The translations under genes were made by a program, and so were the position numbers. Positions 9,581 to 18,581 of a DNA stretch of 64,000 nucleotides are shown piece by piece. Within the stretch, counting starts at the first letter, position 1, and every line of letters begins with the position of its first letter. The notes under the pieces were generated by a model. The model was given only the letters and a program-made list of their open reading frames with translations. It had not been told where the DNA came from and did no database searches. The stretch is from Caulobacter hibisci (GTDB lineage: Bacteria; Pseudomonadota; Alphaproteobacteria; Caulobacterales; Caulobacteraceae), in the NCBI RefSeq assembly GCF_016135805.1, contig NZ_JADWOX010000007.1, positions 124,001-188,000 of the forward strand, read 5' to 3'.

Positions 9581-10585
9581 ATGCTCGTCGTGCGTCCCGC
9601 CGGCTCGGCGGATTTCGACTCCCTGATGGAACTGGCCGAGCTCTCGGGCCGGGGCTTCACCAGCCTGCCCGAGGACGAGCCGACCCTGCGCGAGCGCCTG
9701 GCCCTGTCGGAAGCCAGCTTCCAGGCCGGCGTCGCCCCGCCCGAGGCCTGGTACACCCTGATGCTGGAAGACCTGGAGACCGGCGTCATCGACGGCGTCG
9801 CCGGGGTCAAGGCCAGCGTCGGCCTAAAGCGGCCGTTCTTCTCGTTCCGGGTGGTGACCCTGGCCCAGTCCTCGCCAGTGCTGGAGATGCGCTTCGACCA
9901 CAAGGCCCTGGTGCTGGTGAACGAATGCGCCGGCTGGTCGGAGGTCGGCTCGCTGTTCCTGCGGCCCGAGAAGCGCAAGGGCGGGGCCGGGCGGCTGCTG
10001 GCCCAGTCGCGCTACATGCTGATCGGCATCGAGCCGCAGCGCTTCGCCGAGATGGTGCTGGCCGAATTGCGCGGCTGGTTCGACGACGACGGCTCGTGTC
10101 CGTTCTGGGAGCACGCGGCCAGCAAGTTCTTCCGGCTGGAGTTCGACCAGGCTGATCTGATGAGCGCCTCGACCAACGGGCAGTTCATCCTCGACCTGGC
10201 CCCGCGCCACCCGATCTATACCGAGCTCCTGGCCCCGGCCGCCCGCGACGTCATCGGCAAGGTCCACCGCGACGGCGAGGCGGCCCGAGCTATGCTCGAG
10301 CGCGAGGGCTTCCGCTACCAGGGCCTGGTCGACCTGTTCGACGCCGGCCCCACCGTGGCCGCGCCGCGCGACGACATCCGCACGGTGCGTGACGCACGCC
10401 GCCTGCGGGTGAAGATCGGCGAGGACGCGTTCGGCGAAGAGGCGCTGATCTCGTCCACCGAGGTCTCGCGCTTCCGGGCCGTGCGGGCGCCGGTGCTGAT
10501 CGACGGCGAGGCGGCGATCCTGGGCCGCGAGGCGGCTGACGCCCTGGGCGTGGCCGAGGGCGACTATGTGCGGGTGAAGGCATGA
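9581..10585 (+). CDS. astA: arginine N-succinyltransferase
   Basis: First step of the arginine succinyltransferase pathway: succinyl-CoA plus L-arginine gives N2-succinylarginine and CoA. At 334 residues it has the usual family length and shows typical stretches such as SEVGSLFLRPEKRKGGAGRLL (shortened: SLFLRPEKRKGGAGRLL), SRYMLI and GFRYQGLVDLFDAGPTV. The ATG directly follows the stop of the M20 hydrolase, and its own stop overlaps the astD start (ATGA). Cytoplasmic. Confidence 0.93.
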   Translation: MLVVRPAGSADFDSLMELAELSGRGFTSLPEDEPTLRERLALSEASFQAGVAPPEAWYTLMLEDLETGVIDGVAGVKASVGLKRPFFSFRVVTLAQSSPVLEMRFDHKALVLVNECAGWSEVGSLFLRPEKRKGGAGRLLAQSRYMLIGIEPQRFAEMVLAELRGWFDDDGSCPFWEHAASKFFRLEFDQADLMSASTNGQFILDLAPRHPIYTELLAPAARDVIGKVHRDGEAARAMLEREGFRYQGLVDLFDAGPTVAAPRDDIRTVRDARRLRVKIGEDAFGEEALISSTEVSRFRAVRAPVLIDGEAAILGREAADALGVAEGDYVRVKA

Positions 10586-12030
10586 GCGGCGTCTATATCG
10601 ACGGGATCTGGAAGAGCGGGCAGGGACCCGAAGCCGTCTCCACCGACCCGGCGACCGGCGAGGTGGTCTGGCGCGAGGCCACGGCCTCGTCCGTCGATGT
10701 CGAGGCCGCCGTCGCCGCGGCCCGCAAGGCCTTCCATCCCTGGGCCGACCTGCCGCGCGAAGAGCGGATCGCCATCCTGCGCCGCTACAAGGAGGTGCTC
10801 GTCGAGCGGTCCGCGTCTTACGCCGAGGCCCTGAGCCGCGAGACCGGCAAGGCGCTGTGGGAGACCAAGGCCGAAATCGGCTCGATGGCCGGCAAGGTCG
10901 ACGCCTCGATCAAGGCCTATGACGAGCGCACGGGCGTCGCCGAAAACGCCATGCCCTTCGGCCGCGCGGTGCTGCGCCACCGCCCGCACGGGGTCATGGC
11001 GGTGCTGGGGCCGTTCAACTTCCCGGGCCACCTGCCCAACGGCCACATCGTGCCGGCCCTGCTGGCCGGCGACACCGTGGTCTTCAAGCCCTCGGAAGAG
11101 ACGCCCCTGGCCGGCCAGCTGCTGGTCGAGGCCCTGGAGGCGGCGGGTGTGCCCGCCGGCGTCGTCAATCTGGTGCAAGGCGGCCGCGAGGTCGGCCAGG
11201 CCCTGATCGACCAGGAGATCGACGGCCTGCTGTTCACCGGCTCGGCCCAGGCGGGGACCTTCTTCCGCCGCCACTTCGCCGGTCGGCCCGACGTGATCCT
11301 GGCCCTGGAGCTGGGCGGCAACAATCCGCTGGTCGCCTGGCAGGCGGGCGATCCGGCCGCCGTCGCGGCCCTGGTGGCGCAGTCGGCGTTCATCACCACC
11401 GGCCAGCGCTGCTCCTGCGCCCGCCGGCTGATCGTGCCCGACGGTTCGGAAGGCCAGGCGATCATCGAGGCGGTGGCGGCCCTGGTCCCGAAGCTGACGA
11501 TCGGCCCCTGGAACGGCGACGAGCCGTTCATGGGTCCGCTGATTTCCGAACGCGCCGCCGGCCACGCCCTGGCCGCCGCCGGCCGCATCGAGGGCCAACG
11601 TCTGCTGGAGCCAGGCCGCGTGGAGGGCCTGTCGGGCGCCTTCGTCTCGCCGGGCCTGATCGACGTCACCGGCGTCGATGTGCCCGACGACGAGATCTTC
11701 GCCCCGGTCCTGCAGGTGCGCCGCGTGGCCTCGTTCGACGAAGCCCTCGTCGCAGCCAACGCCACTCGCTACGGCCTGTCGGCGGGCCTCGTCAGCGAGA
11801 ACCCGGCGCTGTGGGACCGCTTCCTGGCGCGGATCCGGGCCGGGGTCGTCAACCTCAACCGCCCGACCACCGGGGCTGCCGGAACCATGCCGTTCGGCGG
11901 CCTCGGGGCCTCGGGCAACCATCGGCCCAGCGCCTACTACGCCGCCGACTACTGCGCCTATCCGATGGCCAGCTTCGAGGCCGGGGCGGTGCTCGACACC
12001 ACCGGCGACATCAAGGGCCTTCGTCCATGA
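10582..12030 (+). CDS. astD: succinylglutamate-semialdehyde dehydrogenase
   Basis: NAD-dependent oxidation of N-succinylglutamate 5-semialdehyde to succinylglutamate. The 482-residue aldehyde dehydrogenase fold is complete: FNFPGH with catalytic Asn146, LELGGNN with general-base Glu243, and GQRCSCARR with nucleophilic Cys277. The name AstD rather than a general aldehyde dehydrogenase rests on sequence feel plus its position between astA and astB, to which it is joined by ATGA overlaps. Its substrate would come from a transaminase (astC or argD) not present in this window. Confidence 0.93.
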   Translation: MSGVYIDGIWKSGQGPEAVSTDPATGEVVWREATASSVDVEAAVAAARKAFHPWADLPREERIAILRRYKEVLVERSASYAEALSRETGKALWETKAEIGSMAGKVDASIKAYDERTGVAENAMPFGRAVLRHRPHGVMAVLGPFNFPGHLPNGHIVPALLAGDTVVFKPSEETPLAGQLLVEALEAAGVPAGVVNLVQGGREVGQALIDQEIDGLLFTGSAQAGTFFRRHFAGRPDVILALELGGNNPLVAWQAGDPAAVAALVAQSAFITTGQRCSCARRLIVPDGSEGQAIIEAVAALVPKLTIGPWNGDEPFMGPLISERAAGHALAAAGRIEGQRLLEPGRVEGLSGAFVSPGLIDVTGVDVPDDEIFAPVLQVRRVASFDEALVAANATRYGLSAGLVSENPALWDRFLARIRAGVVNLNRPTTGAAGTMPFGGLGASGNHRPSAYYAADYCAYPMASFEAGAVLDTTGDIKGLRP

Positions 12031-13364
12031 CGGCGATCGAGGCCAATTGCGACGGCTTGGTCGGCCCGACCCACTCCTATGTCGGCCTGTCGCCCGGCAA
12101 CATCGCCAGCCAGGTCAACGCCGGACAGGTCTCTAACCCGCGCGCGGCGGTGCTGGAGGGCCTCGACAAGATGCGCCGCCTGGCCGACTGGGGCGTGCCG
12201 GAGTTCGTGCTGCCGCCGCACGAGCGGCCGGACGTCGGGTTCCTGAAGGCGATCGGTTTCACCGGCTCCGACGCCGCCGTCATCGAGAGCGCCTGGAAGA
12301 CCGCCCCGGCCTTGGCCGCCGCCGCCTGCTCGGCCTCGCCGATGTGGGCCGCCAACGCCGCCACGGTGACGCCCAGCGCCGATACGGCCGACGGCCGGGT
12401 CCACTTCACGCCCGCCAACCTACTGACCAACCTGCACCGCAGCCTGGAAGGCCAGCAGACCGCCCGGTCCCTGCGCCGGCTGTTTCCGGACGAGACCCGC
12501 TTCGCCGTCCACGATCCCCTGCCGACGCAGCCGCACTTCGCCGACGAGGGCGCGGCCAATCACGTGCGGCTCTGCGCCGACCACGGCGCAAGCGGCGTCA
12601 ACCTGTTCGTCTGGGGCCGCGAGGCCTGGGAGCACTGGAGCGGCGCCTATCCGGCCCGCCAGACCCGCGAGGCCTTCGAGGCCATCCAGCGCCGCCACGC
12701 CGCCGCCCGCGCGGTCTTTCCCCGCCAGGGCCGCCGCGCCATCGCCGGCGGAGCCTTCCACAACGACGTCGTCTGCATCGGCACGCGCGAGACCCTGTTC
12801 TTCCACGAGGCCGCCTTCGAGGACCGCGCCGCGATGGAGGCCGACGTCCGCCGCGCCGCCGAGGGCCTGTTCGAGCCGGTGTTCGTCGAGGTTTCCGAGG
12901 CCGACCTGCCGATCGAGGACCTGGTGAAGAGCTACCTCTTCAACTCCCAGCTCCTCGTCCTGCCCGGCGAGGACCGCCTCGTCTTGCTGGCCCCCGGCGA
13001 GACCCGCGACAATCCCCGCGCCCGCGCGGTCGCCGAGGGCCTTGTCGCCTCCAACGGCCCGATCGGGCGGGTGGAGTATGCCGATGTCCGCCAGAGTATG
13101 CGCAACGGCGGCGGTCCGGCCTGCCTGCGCTTGCGGGTGGTGCTGACCGACGACGAGCTTGCCGCCGCCAACCCCGCCCAGCGCTTTGACGCCGTGCTGC
13201 ACGAACGCCTCGCCGACTGGGGCCAGCGCCGCTATCGCGACCGCCTGGCGCCGGCCGATCTCGCCGATCCGTCGCTGCTGATCGAAAGCCGCGAGGCCCT
13301 GGACGAGTTGACCGGCATCCTCGACCTCGGCGACGGCTTCTATCCGTTCCAGAGAGACGCATGA
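12027..13364 (+). CDS. astB: N-succinylarginine dihydrolase
   Basis: Hydrolyses N2-succinylarginine to succinylornithine, CO2 and two ammonia; second step of the AST pathway. The 445-residue protein starts EANCDGLVGPTHSYVGLSPGN-like (N-terminal GLVGPTHSYVGLSPGN) and carries the C-terminal NGGGPACLRLRVVLT segment with the catalytic cysteine, both hallmarks of AstB. The ATG at 12027 overlaps the astD stop. A longer in-frame reading exists upstream but would lie entirely inside astD. Confidence 0.94.
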   Translation: MTAIEANCDGLVGPTHSYVGLSPGNIASQVNAGQVSNPRAAVLEGLDKMRRLADWGVPEFVLPPHERPDVGFLKAIGFTGSDAAVIESAWKTAPALAAAACSASPMWAANAATVTPSADTADGRVHFTPANLLTNLHRSLEGQQTARSLRRLFPDETRFAVHDPLPTQPHFADEGAANHVRLCADHGASGVNLFVWGREAWEHWSGAYPARQTREAFEAIQRRHAAARAVFPRQGRRAIAGGAFHNDVVCIGTRETLFFHEAAFEDRAAMEADVRRAAEGLFEPVFVEVSEADLPIEDLVKSYLFNSQLLVLPGEDRLVLLAPGETRDNPRARAVAEGLVASNGPIGRVEYADVRQSMRNGGGPACLRLRVVLTDDELAAANPAQRFDAVLHERLADWGQRRYRDRLAPADLADPSLLIESREALDELTGILDLGDGFYPFQRDA

Positions 13365-13867
13365 GCTTCTCGATCCGCCCGACCCGCGCCTACGACGCGA
13401 TCCCGATCGTCGCCGTCCATCGCGCCACGGCGGCCATTCCCGGCGGCATCGCGCGCCGGCCCGAAGAGATCACCGACGCCTATATCGACCGGATCCTGCA
13501 CGAGGCCCTGGCCGATGGCGTCGGCCTGGTGGCGGTCGACGCGGCCGGCGGCGTCATCGGCGAGATCCACGCCGTCCGCATTCCGGTGAAGCTGTTCTCG
13601 CACGTGCTGTCCGACCTGACCGTGGCCGTGCATCCGGACTGGCGGGGCAGGGGCGTCGGCTCGGCCCTGTTCCAGGCGCTGTTCGCCGCCGCGCGCGAGA
13701 TGGACCCGCCGATCGTGCGGGTGGAGCTCAATGCGGGCGCGGGCAATGCCGGGGCCCTGCGCCTCTATGAGCGGCTGGGGTTTCGCGAGGAAGGGCGGCT
13801 GGCCAAGCGCGGACGCTTCCCGGACGGGACGTTCGAGGACGACATCGCGATGGGGCTCATTCTCTGA
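13361..13867 (+). CDS. GNAT family N-acetyltransferase
   Basis: A 168-residue acyl-CoA-dependent N-acyltransferase. The acetyl-CoA binding motif is GRGVGSALFQAL around residue 91, followed by NAGALRLYERLGF, the usual GNAT motif B. Its ATG overlaps the astB stop (ATGA), so it is the last gene of the arginine operon; the acceptor substrate is unknown. A large palindromic repeat begins at its stop codon. Confidence 0.85.
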   Translation: MSFSIRPTRAYDAIPIVAVHRATAAIPGGIARRPEEITDAYIDRILHEALADGVGLVAVDAAGGVIGEIHAVRIPVKLFSHVLSDLTVAVHPDWRGRGVGSALFQALFAAAREMDPPIVRVELNAGAGNAGALRLYERLGFREEGRLAKRGRFPDGTFEDDIAMGLIL

Positions 13868-13993
13868 TCCCTCTCCCCTTGCGGGAGAGGGTGGCCTCCG
13901 AAGGAGGTCGGGTGAGGGGTCTCTCAGAACCGTCCGTGCGCCCCCTCATCCGTCGACTTCGTCGACACCTTCTCCCGCAAGGGGAGAAGGATC
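13866..13993. repeat. intergenic inverted repeat between convergent genes (REP-like)
   Basis: Arms of about 26 bases at 13866-13891 and 13967-13993 are near-perfect inverted copies built on CTCCCCTTGCGGGAGA, itself partly palindromic. They occupy the gap between two convergent genes and overlap both stop codons. Two further GC-rich segments lie between the arms (GGCCTCCGAAGGAGGTC). This is a dispersed intergenic element of the type common in Caulobacterales; it may also act as a bidirectional terminator. Confidence 0.75.
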
Positions 13994-14891
13994 AGGAGGC
14001 GACCTCGCTCGCCGTCATCGCCCGCACGCCGATCTTCCCCAGCCCCGCCAGTAACCGCCGCAGCGCTGAGATCCGGAACGGCTGCCCGGTCACGTACGGC
14101 GTCAGGGTGAAGCCCAGCACTCGCCCGCCGAACCGCTCGGCGCCGTCGGCCAGGTAAGCGGCCGCTTCCAGCACCTGGCCCGCCCATTCGTCCTCGGTCT
14201 GCCGACGGTCGATCATCAGGGCGCGGTCGTCGAGTTCATTGGACAGCGGCAGGCCGATCACCTCGCCGGCGTCGGTCTTCATCGCTACCGGAACCTCGTC
14301 CTGCTCCCAGTCGAGGCAGATGTCGAAGCCCGCCGCGCGGATCAGGTCGAGCGTCGCGAACGACTGCTGCCGGGCCGGGCTGAGCCAAGCACGCGGCGAC
14401 AGCCCCGCCGCGTCGAACCGAGCCCGCACCTCGGACACCCAGGCGGCTTCGGTCTCGCGGTCCAGGCCGCCCCAGTGGATGTGGGTGGTCGATAGGCCAT
14501 AGGCGGCGATCTCGTGGCCGTCGGCCAAGATCGCCTCGACCAGGGGCTTCAGCCGCTCCAGCTGGTCGGCGTTGATCGGGAAGGTCGCCTTCAACCCCGC
14601 CGCCTTCAGGGCGTCGAGGATGCGGTAGACGCCCACCCGGTTGCCGTAGTCGCGCGTCGTGTAGTGGCGCAGGTCCGGATAGGGGGTGACCATGGCGCCG
14701 GGGTGCTTGAACGGCTTGCCCGGCGGGTTGAGCGGATGGTGCTCGATCGGCACGACGATCATCGCCGCCACGGCCGCGCCGTTCGGCCAGGCTATCGGGG
14801 CGCGCACGGTCGAGGGCCGCCAGGCGTAGCGGTCCTGGTCCATACCGTAGGACCGGTGCGGATAGATCAGGTGCTCGTCAGGCAGCGGCAT
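13992..14891 (-). CDS. polysaccharide deacetylase family (PuuE-type) hydrolase 1
   Basis: A 299-residue protein of the NodB-fold carbohydrate esterase 4 superfamily, closest in style to PuuE allantoinases and cyclic-imide hydrolases rather than chitin deacetylases. Visible stretches are PHRSYGMDQDRYAWRP, the RDYGNRVGVYRILDAL segment (typical 'W/YGNRVG' box) and GHEIAAYGLSTTHI. Probably cleaves a C-N bond in a cyclic or linear amide, but the substrate is not readable. Its start overlaps the end of the upstream paralogue by 14 bases, so the pair is co-transcribed. Confidence 0.8.
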   Translation of the reverse strand: MPLPDEHLIYPHRSYGMDQDRYAWRPSTVRAPIAWPNGAAVAAMIVVPIEHHPLNPPGKPFKHPGAMVTPYPDLRHYTTRDYGNRVGVYRILDALKAAGLKATFPINADQLERLKPLVEAILADGHEIAAYGLSTTHIHWGGLDRETEAAWVSEVRARFDAAGLSPRAWLSPARQQSFATLDLIRAAGFDICLDWEQDEVPVAMKTDAGEVIGLPLSNELDDRALMIDRRQTEDEWAGQVLEAAAYLADGAERFGGRVLGFTLTPYVTGQPFRISALRRLLAGLGKIGVRAMTASEVAS

Positions 14892-15822
14892 GGTCGAACC
14901 CCGTTCCTGGCGTGGCCAGGCCGCGCGCGGCGATGTCGGCCACGGTCTGGTCGAAGTAGTGGTCGCGATAGTGCTGCGCTATCTCGCGGGCCGTGGTGAT
15001 CCACACCTCGTCGTGGCCGGCGATGTGGCGCAGGGCCTCCTCGAACGGCCGGATGCGGTGCGGCTGGCTGACGAGATAGGCGTGCAGCGGGATACACATC
15101 ACCGTCCCCGACTTCTCACCTTCCTCCAGCAACTGGTCGAAGTGGCGCTTGAGCACGTCGGCATAGCGCCACGGGCTCATCGACAGCGCGCCGTAGGTGA
15201 TGACGTCGTTGACCTCCAGCGAATAGGGCATCGAGATCAGCTTGCCGGTCTTGGTCTTCACCGGCTGGGGCTGGTCGTCCTGGAAGAGGTCGCAGGTGTA
15301 CCAGAAGTCGTTTTCGGCCATCAGGTCGAAGGTCTTCTCGGTGTGGGTCAGGGCCGGGGCCAGGTAGCCGCGGATCCGCTGGCCGGTGGCGGCCTCGACC
15401 GAGCGGATCGAATCCTCGATCACCGCCCGTTCCTGGGCCTCGTCCATGCCGTAGGAGAAGCGGGTGTTGTAGATGCCGTGGCTGAAGAACTCCCAGTTCC
15501 GCGCCACGCAGGCCTCGATGATCTCCGGGTGGTGGTCGAGCAGCCCGACCGACAGTGAGATCGAGCCGCGCATGCCGTACTTGTCGAGCAGCTCCATCAG
15601 CCGCCAGTGGCCGACCCGGTTGCCCCAGTCGCGCTGCGAATAGCCGACGACGTCCGGCGAGGGCTTGGGCCAGCCCGGACGCTGCGGGTTCTTGGGCGGA
15701 TCGAACTCGTAATATTCGATGTTGGGCGCGATCCAGAAGGCCAGCTTCTTGCCGTCCGGCCAGACGATCTTGGGTCGGTCTCTGTAGGGCCAATGGTCGT
15801 AGAGATTGGGATCGGCCTGCAT
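14878..15822 (-). CDS. polysaccharide deacetylase family (PuuE-type) hydrolase 2
   Basis: A second NodB-fold hydrolase of 314 residues. It shares the WGNRVGHWRLMELLDKYGMRG box, near residue 72, with its neighbour (shortened motif WGNRVGHWR), followed by HPEIIEACVARNWEFFSHGI. I prefer the ATG at 15822, which has GGAG six bases upstream, over GTG at 15834. It lies just downstream of the lyase and dehydratase genes in one leftward operon, which suggests a nitrogen-containing precursor is hydrolysed to a substituted dicarboxylate. Confidence 0.8.
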   Translation of the reverse strand: MQADPNLYDHWPYRDRPKIVWPDGKKLAFWIAPNIEYYEFDPPKNPQRPGWPKPSPDVVGYSQRDWGNRVGHWRLMELLDKYGMRGSISLSVGLLDHHPEIIEACVARNWEFFSHGIYNTRFSYGMDEAQERAVIEDSIRSVEAATGQRIRGYLAPALTHTEKTFDLMAENDFWYTCDLFQDDQPQPVKTKTGKLISMPYSLEVNDVITYGALSMSPWRYADVLKRHFDQLLEEGEKSGTVMCIPLHAYLVSQPHRIRPFEEALRHIAGHDEVWITTAREIAQHYRDHYFDQTVADIAARGLATPGTGFDHAAA

Positions 15823-15834
15823 CTGACGCTCCAC

Positions 15835-16695
15835 TCAGCCGGCGGCGTAGGCCGCGCCGGTCTCGACCATTTCAGCAAGGCCGATGCGGTCGTTCACCCC
15901 GCCCATGTCGATCATCCGCTCTGCGAACGGACGGGTCGCGCCATTGGCCTTCAGGCTGGCCAGGAAGGCCTCGGCCGTCGGAACCAGGGCCCGCACCAGG
16001 GCGCCGGGCGAGATCACCAGCTTGAAGCCGATATTGCCCAGTTCCGTCACGTCCAGCAGCGGGGTCTTGCCGCCCTCGACCATGTTGGCCAGCAGCGGAA
16101 CCCTGCCAGCGAAAGCGTGGGCGATGGCGCTCATCTCGCCGATGGTGCGCGGGGCCTCGACGAACAGCACGTCGGCGCCGGCCTCGACATAGGCGTGGGC
16201 GCGGTCGAGCGCGGCTTCGAAGCCTTCGACGCCGATGGCGTCGGTGCGGGCGATGATCAGGGTCTGGTCGCTGGCCCGGGCGTCGAGCGCCGCGCGGATC
16301 TTGCCCGACATCTCCTGGGTCGAGACCAGGCCCTTGTCCGACAGGTGCCCGCACTTCTTGGGGAAGGTCTGGTCCTCGAGCTGGATCGCCGAAGCCCCCA
16401 TGCGCTCGAAGATCCGCACCGTGCGCTGCACGTTGACGGCGTTGCCGAACCCGGTGTCGCCATCGACGATCAGCGGCAGGTTCACCCGCTCGGACACCCG
16501 GCCGACCACGTCGGCCACATGATCGAACGACACCAGGCCGATGTCGGGCCGGCCCAGCTGGGTGTAGGCGATCGAGGCGCCGGACAGATAGATGGCCTCG
16601 AACCCGGCCTGCTCGATCAGCAGGGCGGACAGGGCGTCGTAGGCGCCGGGGGCCAGCAGCGGCGTGTCTTGGGCGAGGCGGTCGCGCAGGCTCAT
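15835..16695 (-). CDS. isocitrate lyase/PEP mutase family lyase, 2,3-dimethylmalate lyase-like
   Basis: A 286-residue TIM-barrel enzyme of the ICL/PEP-mutase superfamily. Metal-binding DGDTGFGN (Asp78, Asp80) and the mobile-loop KKCGH signature (113-117) with the catalytic cysteine are present. The KKCGH loop marks a C-C lyase (isocitrate, methylisocitrate or dimethylmalate lyase), not a phosphonomutase. It overlaps LeuD-like and LeuC-like dehydratase genes, the same trio as in the Eubacterium barkeri nicotinate pathway (dmdAB plus dimethylmalate lyase). I infer cleavage of an alkylated malate to pyruvate plus a fatty acid. Confidence 0.78.
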   Translation of the reverse strand: MSLRDRLAQDTPLLAPGAYDALSALLIEQAGFEAIYLSGASIAYTQLGRPDIGLVSFDHVADVVGRVSERVNLPLIVDGDTGFGNAVNVQRTVRIFERMGASAIQLEDQTFPKKCGHLSDKGLVSTQEMSGKIRAALDARASDQTLIIARTDAIGVEGFEAALDRAHAYVEAGADVLFVEAPRTIGEMSAIAHAFAGRVPLLANMVEGGKTPLLDVTELGNIGFKLVISPGALVRALVPTAEAFLASLKANGATRPFAERMIDMGGVNDRIGLAEMVETGAAYAAG

Positions 16696-17180
16696 GCGGC
16701 GGCTCCCTTCAGGCGTCGTTTCAGGTGCGGGATCAGGCCGCCGTCGTCGATCATCGCCATCAGGTGCGGCGGGATCGGCGTCAGGGCGTAGGTCTTGCCC
16801 GTGGTGATGTTCTCGAGGCGTCCAGCGACCGGATCCAGAAGGATCCGATCGCCGTCCGTCATCTCGCCGACCTGGGGAAACACGAAGGCCGGCAAGCCGA
16901 GGTTGATGGCGTTGCGGTAGAAGATGCGGGCGAACGAGGTCGCCAGCACCGCAGAGACGCCAAGGAGTCGAAGGGAGACGGCCGCCTGCTCGCGCGACGA
17001 GCCGAGGCCGAAGTTTGCGCCGGCGAACACCACGTCGCCCGGGCGCACCGTGCTGGCGAAGTCCGGGGCGATCGCCTTGAGGCAATGCTGCGCCAGCTCG
17101 GCCGGCGGCAGCTTCATCAGGTTGCCCGGGGCGAGCAGGTCGGTGTCGATGGCGTCGCCGAAGACGAAGGCGCGAGACAT
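16692..17180 (-). CDS. 3-isopropylmalate dehydratase-type small subunit (LeuD/DmdB-like)
   Basis: A 162-residue swivel domain of aconitase-family hydro-lyases. It begins [20 protein letters not shown], matching the DxIDTDxIxP box, and contains FGLGSSREQA, the substrate-carboxylate-binding loop. It overlaps the large subunit by one base and the lyase by four (ATGA). Pairing with a KKCGH lyase argues for a specialised dehydratase such as 2,3-dimethylmaleate hydratase rather than leucine biosynthesis. Confidence 0.82.
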   Translation of the reverse strand: MSRAFVFGDAIDTDLLAPGNLMKLPPAELAQHCLKAIAPDFASTVRPGDVVFAGANFGLGSSREQAAVSLRLLGVSAVLATSFARIFYRNAINLGLPAFVFPQVGEMTDGDRILLDPVAGRLENITTGKTYALTPIPPHLMAMIDDGGLIPHLKRRLKGAAA

Positions 17181-18463
17181 CAGGCGGCTCCCGTCAGATA
17201 GGGGCGGGGATCGACGATGCGGCCGGCCGTCGCGGCGGCGGCCACGGCGTAGGGCGAGCCGAGATAGACGTTGGCCCCCGCATGGCCCATGCGGCCCTGG
17301 AAGTTGCGGTTGGTCGACGAGATGCAGGTCTCGCCCTCGGCCAGGATCCCCGCGCCCATGCCGGCGCAAGCCCCGCAGCCCGACGGCATCAGCACCGCGC
17401 CGGCCGCCAGCAGGGTCTCCATCACGCCTTCGCGCGCGGCCAGTTCCGCCGTCCGGGCCGAACCCGGGGCCACCAGCAGCCGCACGCCCGGGGCCACGCG
17501 GCGGCCCTTCAGTACGGCGGCGGCCATGCGCAGGTCCTCGATCTTGGCCCCGACGCAGGCGCCGATATAGGCCTGGTCGATGCGGATCTGCGCGAACTCG
17601 GTCGCGTCGCGGGTGTTGGCCGGCGAGTGCGGGGCGGCGATCTGCGGCGACAAATCCGACGCGTCGAAGCGATGGACGGCGGCGTAGGTCGCGTCGGGAT
17701 CCGAATGCAGGGCCAGGGCCGCCGCCTCGTCGGCCACCGGCGCGCCGCGCGCGGCCAGATAGGCGAAGGTCGTCGCGTCCGGCGCCACGACGCCGGTCTC
17801 GGCGCCCAGTTCGGCGGCCATGTTGGCCAGCACCATACGCTCGGCCATCGGCATGGCCTCGACCAGCGGGCCGGCGAATTCCACCGCCTTGAAGGCGTTG
17901 TCCATGCCGAGTTCCCGGCACAGGAACAGCATGACGTCCTTGGCCGTAACGCCCGGCTGGAAGGCGCCGGTCCATTCCACGCGAATGGTCTCCGGCACGG
18001 CCAGCCAGGTCTCGCCGGTGGCGGCGATGGCGGCCATGTCGGTGGCGCCATAGCCGGCCGCATAGGCCCCGAAGGCCCCGGCCGTCGGGGTGTGGCTGTC
18101 GCCGCCAGCGATGAAGGCGCCCGGACGGATCAGGCCGTGCTCGGGCAGGACGAGGTGGCAGATGCCGACCATGTCGAAGAAGCTGGAGACGCCATAGTCG
18201 CGGGCGAAATCGCGGGTCCCTTTCAGGATCGCCGCCGATTCCGCGTCGACGGCCGGCACGTAGTGGTCGGAGACGATGGCCACCTTGGACGGGTCCCACA
18301 GGCCCACGCCCAGCTCTTCCAGCAGCGGACGCCAGCGGCGCGGGCCGCTGCTGTCGTGCGCGAAGGCCAGATCCACCTTGGCCGTCACGAGGTCGCCGGC
18401 GCGCACGCTCGGCAGGCCCGCGGCCTTGGCGATCACCTTCTCGACGAGAGTTCGTCCGCTCAA
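17180..18463 (-). CDS. 3-isopropylmalate dehydratase-type large subunit (LeuC/DmdA-like)
   Basis: The 427-residue catalytic subunit of a [4Fe-4S] hydro-lyase. Cluster ligands are visible as YIGACVGA and [12 protein letters not shown], and [21 protein letters not shown] is the conserved substrate loop (core [13 protein letters not shown]). It is shorter than most LeuC proteins (about 465) and fits the bacterial/archaeal LeuC2/homoaconitase/DmdA group. First gene of the five-gene leftward operon: LeuC-like, LeuD-like, lyase, deacetylase 2, deacetylase 1. The reaction is water addition or removal on a (substituted) malate/maleate; the exact substrate is inferred only. Confidence 0.83.
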   Translation of the reverse strand: MSGRTLVEKVIAKAAGLPSVRAGDLVTAKVDLAFAHDSSGPRRWRPLLEELGVGLWDPSKVAIVSDHYVPAVDAESAAILKGTRDFARDYGVSSFFDMVGICHLVLPEHGLIRPGAFIAGGDSHTPTAGAFGAYAAGYGATDMAAIAATGETWLAVPETIRVEWTGAFQPGVTAKDVMLFLCRELGMDNAFKAVEFAGPLVEAMPMAERMVLANMAAELGAETGVVAPDATTFAYLAARGAPVADEAAALALHSDPDATYAAVHRFDASDLSPQIAAPHSPANTRDATEFAQIRIDQAYIGACVGAKIEDLRMAAAVLKGRRVAPGVRLLVAPGSARTAELAAREGVMETLLAAGAVLMPSGCGACAGMGAGILAEGETCISSTNRNFQGRMGHAGANVYLGSPYAVAAAATAGRIVDPRPYLTGAA

Positions 18464-18581
18464 CCTAGTCGCCTCCCGGTCAAATTCAGCGGCGACCGGG
18501 GTAGGCGCGGGGCCCCCGGCTAGAAAGGCGGAAGTTCAGATCAATTGCTGTGCGGTCATTTCCGGCCGCCGGAGGACTACG

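Noticed and set aside
15835-17180. Methylcitrate (prpB/acnD) or glyoxylate-cycle module
   Set aside because: No citrate synthase is nearby and the large subunit is LeuC-sized, not AcnD-sized; the alkylmalate interpretation fits better, though not proven.
16692-18299. 535-codon leftward frame merging LeuC and LeuD regions
   Set aside because: The genuine LeuD-like protein starts at 17180 with [16 protein letters not shown]; the upstream part is the shifted shadow of the LeuC-like gene.
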